Assembly (NCBI GenBank): GCA_903831865.1
Contig: CAIKZH010000003.1
Location: forward strand, 1-58,150
Reading direction: 5' to 3'
From: an uncultured Coriobacteriia bacterium
GTDB taxonomy: Bacteria; Actinomycetota; Coriobacteriia; Anaerosomatales; PALSA-660
DNA: 58,150 nt
A program made the translations under genes and the position numbers. Positions 55,822 to 58,150 of this stretch are shown here, one piece after another; position 1 is the first letter of the stretch, and every line of letters begins with the position of its first letter. The notes beneath the pieces are model-generated. The model was not told the origin of the DNA. It saw only the letters and a program-made list of their open reading frames with translations, and did no database searches.

Positions 55822-56739
55822 ATGTCGACAATTCGTGCCGTTCCCGAGCCGTCCGTCTACCACATCACAGCCGAGGACTGGCGCGTTGATGAGAAGCGGG
55901 ACGCCTTCGAGGCGCGGTTCCTCGACATACTCGGCGGTTTGCGCGTTGGGTCAGGTCGCCTTGCATGGTCCGACCGGATTGAAGCGCTCCTTTGGGGAGT
56001 TGACTCGGGGCCAGCCTGGTTCAGGGACAAGGCCGCCTGGAACCAGTTCTACAGCAAGCGGGTCGCGAAGCAGCTGCGCCCGCTTCTGGACAGCGTGCCT
56101 ACGGACGACACGGAAGGGCTTGCGGAGATCGCACCCGACCCGACGGGCCGCCCGGACGAAGAGCCCTACAAGGAGGAGTTCCTGCGGATCTGTGCCAGCT
56201 ACTGCCTGTTGGACGAGGACTTCGTTCTGGCTCTCGGCTTCGACGCGGAGCGCCCGACAAGCGTCCTTGTGCGCCAGCCTGGCTGCGCGGACCGCCAGGT
56301 GCAGACGGTGTCAGAGTACGACGACATTCTCGCGCTGGTGGAAGTGACTGACGATCTGTGGCCCCAGTCGGCCGACGATGGGGAGACGCTGCGGCGCGCG
56401 CTGGGGATCTGGCATCGGCGGCACGCATTCTCGGCCGACGGCTTCATCTACGAGTTCAGCTTCGCTGGGGACTTTCTGCGAGCTCTTTCAAAGGAACGCG
56501 ATGACCGCGCGGGCGTGCTGGATTCCATGGTGCGGCGGTTGACGCAGACGCGACGAGCTGCAGAGGGAGACCGCGCCATCCAAGACGAGGACGCTTCGTG
56601 GGCCGGCCAGACGGTTCGACGCTTCCGTGCCCGAGGGCCGCGCCGCATCCACTACGAGTGCCCGAGTGCCAGAGCGATACGCTTCATCGACTACTACCCG
56701 GAGGGCAAGCACGACGTCGGCCTTCGTGCCAAGGACTGA
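55822..56739 (+). CDS. Unknown partner of the AAA ATPase
   Basis: This 305-residue protein has no domain I can name. It has a helical N-terminal half (AFEARFLDILGGLRV, FRDKAAWNQFYSKRVAKQLR), an acidic middle with CASYCLLDEDFVLALGFD, and a C-terminal part ending IHYECPSARAIRFIDYYPEG, which reads like a compact alpha-beta effector. Acidic and basic residues (DEDFVLALGFD, KHDVGLR) could form an active site, but no nuclease motif is certain. It starts 4 bases after the ATPase stop. It is the likely effector or toxin of the pair. Confidence 0.6.
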   Translation: MSTIRAVPEPSVYHITAEDWRVDEKRDAFEARFLDILGGLRVGSGRLAWSDRIEALLWGVDSGPAWFRDKAAWNQFYSKRVAKQLRPLLDSVPTDDTEGLAEIAPDPTGRPDEEPYKEEFLRICASYCLLDEDFVLALGFDAERPTSVLVRQPGCADRQVQTVSEYDDILALVEVTDDLWPQSADDGETLRRALGIWHRRHAFSADGFIYEFSFAGDFLRALSKERDDRAGVLDSMVRRLTQTRRAAEGDRAIQDEDASWAGQTVRRFRARGPRRIHYECPSARAIRFIDYYPEGKHDVGLRAKD

Positions 56740-56966
56740 CACACGACGGCCCTGCTGAGCGACTCAAGGCAGCAGCGTAGAGGAGAGTGTGAAGCTCGCC
56801 CGAGAAGAGGGTTGGTCCCGCAGGGGGTTGACCCTGCTTGGACCCCCACGCATGTCTCGCGACAACGCTCTGGGCAGGCGTATCTTGGCGTATGTGCTCC
56901 AGAGACGCGGTCCGAAGTGGCTTCAGGCGAATCCGCTAGTCATTGTTCGACAGAACCGGGGGAACC

Positions 56967-57152
56967 GTGACGCGGATTGACGAGCTCAACGATCAGGCGC
57001 GCAAGACTCTCGACAAGATCGAGACGAACTTGGAGGCGCACTCAACGTCGATGGCTGCGACAGCGAACGTGGGAATCACTCTCGGGACCGCGCTCGCCGC
57101 TGGGTTGGCCATACTGGCCAAAGACGTCATCCCTGAAACGCCCCGGGTTTGA
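56967..57152 (+). CDS. Small membrane protein, at the IS boundary
   Basis: The gene encodes 61 residues from GTG 56967. It has a helical N-terminus (TRIDELNDQARKTLDKIETN) and one hydrophobic helix (about 36-56, TANVGITLGTALAAGLAILA), ending PETPRV. The stop overlaps the first bases of the insertion sequence, so its C-terminus may be shortened. The upstream 227 bp hold no clear gene. Confidence 0.45.
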   Translation: MTRIDELNDQARKTLDKIETNLEAHSTSMAATANVGITLGTALAAGLAILAKDVIPETPRV

Positions 57153-57203
57153 CGGAGGCTCCGTTTCCAGGATTACTTGATCCCGGAGAAAGGAGTCGGA
57201 CCT

Positions 57204-57506
57204 GTGGCACGACCTTCGAAGTACCCGCCCGAGTTCCGTGAGCGCTGTGTCAGGATCGCCCGGGAGTCCGAGCGCCCGATCGCCGCGGTGGCGCGTGATC
57301 TGGGCATGCACCACGAGACCTTGCGGCTGTGGGTGCGCCAGGACGAGGCCGACGACGGCACGCGCTCGGATCGCCTCACCACCGCCGAGCGCGAGGAGCT
57401 CACGGCTCTGCGGCGCGAGAACCGCGACCTGAAGAGGTCCAACGAGATCCTGAAGGCGGCGAGCGTGTTTTTCGCCCGCGAACTCGACCAGCCCCGTCCG
57501 AGGTGA
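57204..57506 (+). CDS. IS3-family transposase OrfA
   Basis: This 100-residue protein starts at GTG with AAGGAG 9 bases upstream. RPSKYPPEFRERCVRIARES, then AAVARDLGMHHETLRLWVRQ, is the HTH of IS3 OrfA. A leucine-zipper-like helix (ELTALRRENRDLKRSNEILK) mediates OrfA/OrfAB contacts. Its stop overlaps the OrfB start (GTGA), where a -1 frameshift could make OrfAB. Confidence 0.85.
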   Translation: MARPSKYPPEFRERCVRIARESERPIAAVARDLGMHHETLRLWVRQDEADDGTRSDRLTTAEREELTALRRENRDLKRSNEILKAASVFFARELDQPRPR

Positions 57507-58150
57507 GCGCGTTCGTCGACGCGAATCGCGAGCACTTCGGGGTCGAGCCGATCTGCCGGGAGATAGAGGCTTCCGCGAGTGCGTATAGGGCGAGGCGGAC
57601 CAGACCACCGTCTGCTCGCTCGCTGCGAGACATCCGGTTGCTGGCCGAGATCCGCCGCGTGCACGCTGACTCTGACGGCATCTATGGCCAGTTCAAGATC
57701 TGGGACGAGCTCAACGCCCGGGGCACGACAGTCGCCCGCTGCACCGTCGAGAGGCTGATGCGCGCCCACGGCATCGCGGGAGTCTCCAACGGCCCTGTCT
57801 GCCGCACGACCATCCCCGGCCCGTCTCCCAGCGCCGCTCCCGATCTCGTGCGCCGTGACTTCTCCGCCGATCGCCCCGATCAGGTGTGGCTCTCGGACTT
57901 CACCTACATCCGCACCTGGGAGGGCTGGAGCTACCTGGCCATCGTGCTCGACGTGCACACGAGGCGCATCGTCGGCTGGCAGCTCGCGAGCCACATGCGC
58001 CAGTCGCTCGTCACCGACGCCTTCGACATGGCGCTGTCAGCACGACAGGAGCACGACGGCGGACTCATCGCCCACTCCGACAACGGGAGCCAGGGTGAAA
58101 TCAAGCGGTCGTCGCAACACCTCGAGAGCGAGGAGTTGCGATGGATCGAG
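57503..58150 (+). CDS. IS3-family transposase OrfB, partial and possibly interrupted
   Basis: The frame opens at GTG 57503 and stays open to the window end (216 codons). DGIYGQFKIWDELNARG, then VWLSDFTYIRTWEGWSYLAI with the first catalytic Asp and HSDNGSQ with the second are the DDE-integrase marks. After DNGSQ the expected Y.S is replaced by GEIKRSSQHLESEELRW, unlike IS3 OrfB. This looks like the junction with another inserted element. The third catalytic residue (Glu) is not in the window. Confidence 0.8.
   Translation, partial: MSAFVDANREHFGVEPICREIEASASAYRARRTRPPSARSLRDIRLLAEIRRVHADSDGIYGQFKIWDELNARGTTVARCTVERLMRAHGIAGVSNGPVCRTTIPGPSPSAAPDLVRRDFSADRPDQVWLSDFTYIRTWEGWSYLAIVLDVHTRRIVGWQLASHMRQSLVTDAFDMALSARQEHDGGLIAHSDNGSQGEIKRSSQHLESEELRWIE

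Larger units (their letters stand above)
57149..58150 (+). mobile_element. IS3-family insertion sequence, left part
   Basis: The element probably begins near TGACGGAGGCTCCG at about 57149 and contains overlapping OrfA and OrfB. It runs off the window end. The last codons of OrfB diverge from the family, so a second element may have inserted near 58086. Confidence 0.7.

Noticed and set aside
56789-56980. 63-codon frame upstream of the small membrane protein
   Set aside because: The ribosome site is weak, the composition is unlike a folded protein, and it overlaps the better-supported 56967 gene.

Overview
The window is high-GC DNA. It has many GTG starts, purine-rich Shine-Dalgarno sites, and strings of genes joined by 4-nt ATGA/GTGA overlaps. 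Together with the phage and insertion-sequence families present, this points to a high-GC Gram-positive (Actinomycetota-like) chromosome; no gene in view allows a finer placement. Both ends lie in IS3-family transposase genes: the C-terminus of an OrfB at 1-107, and an OrfA/OrfB pair starting at 57204 and running off the right end. The window is an accessory region of prophage, satellite-like and defence-type DNA.

0.1-3.0 kb holds a restriction-type locus: two overlapping adenine-methylase genes on the minus strand, the distal one cut by the left IS, and a divergent PD-(D/E)XK nuclease carrying a RAMA-like domain. 3.2-38.9 kb is a siphovirus-type prophage read mostly leftward. From right to left it has an integrase next to a tRNA-Arg(CCU) 3' fragment (38866-38914); a repressor and a divergent promoter/operator region; an early operon (excisionase-like HTH, Cro-like HTH, recombination protein, RuvC-like resolvase, initiator, DnaD-like protein, three Zn-finger/HTH proteins, HNH, ParB-methylase); and a decayed phage gene. 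A 6-kb non-phage cargo follows, then terminase, portal, protease, capsid, connectors, tail tube, frameshifted chaperones, tape measure, baseplate, collagen-like fibre, CHAP lysin and holin. The cargo (22.3-28.3 kb) encodes a thiolase, a zinc-ribbon/3-hydroxyacyl-CoA dehydrogenase fusion, a multi-pass HGSNAT-like acyltransferase, a membrane-anchored beta-propeller and a regulator. I read it as a possible surface-acylation (lysogenic conversion) cassette.

39.0-50.9 kb looks like a second, smaller phage-derived element: its own integrase, Zn-finger protein, XRE and excisionase-like HTHs, initiator and short HNH. These are followed by non-phage cargo (DUF262 protein, PIN protein, several Zn-ribbon and membrane proteins). 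It has no capsid or terminase genes. It does carry two copies (47.49 and 49.98 kb) of a structured repeat whose third copy sits beside the prophage terminase genes (21.86 kb), and a paralogue (50.56 kb) of the prophage's terminase-linked Zn-finger gene. This fits a phage satellite that copies the packaging region of its helper, or a decayed second prophage.

50.9-57.1 kb is a cluster of nuclease-like genes (GIY-YIG, HTH plus PD-(D/E)XK, reader-domain plus HNH), then a two-gene unit of an OLD-like AAA ATPase with DUF3696 and an unrecognised partner. This is a strong candidate for an uncharacterised anti-phage module. No CRISPR array, rRNA or complete tRNA gene was seen.
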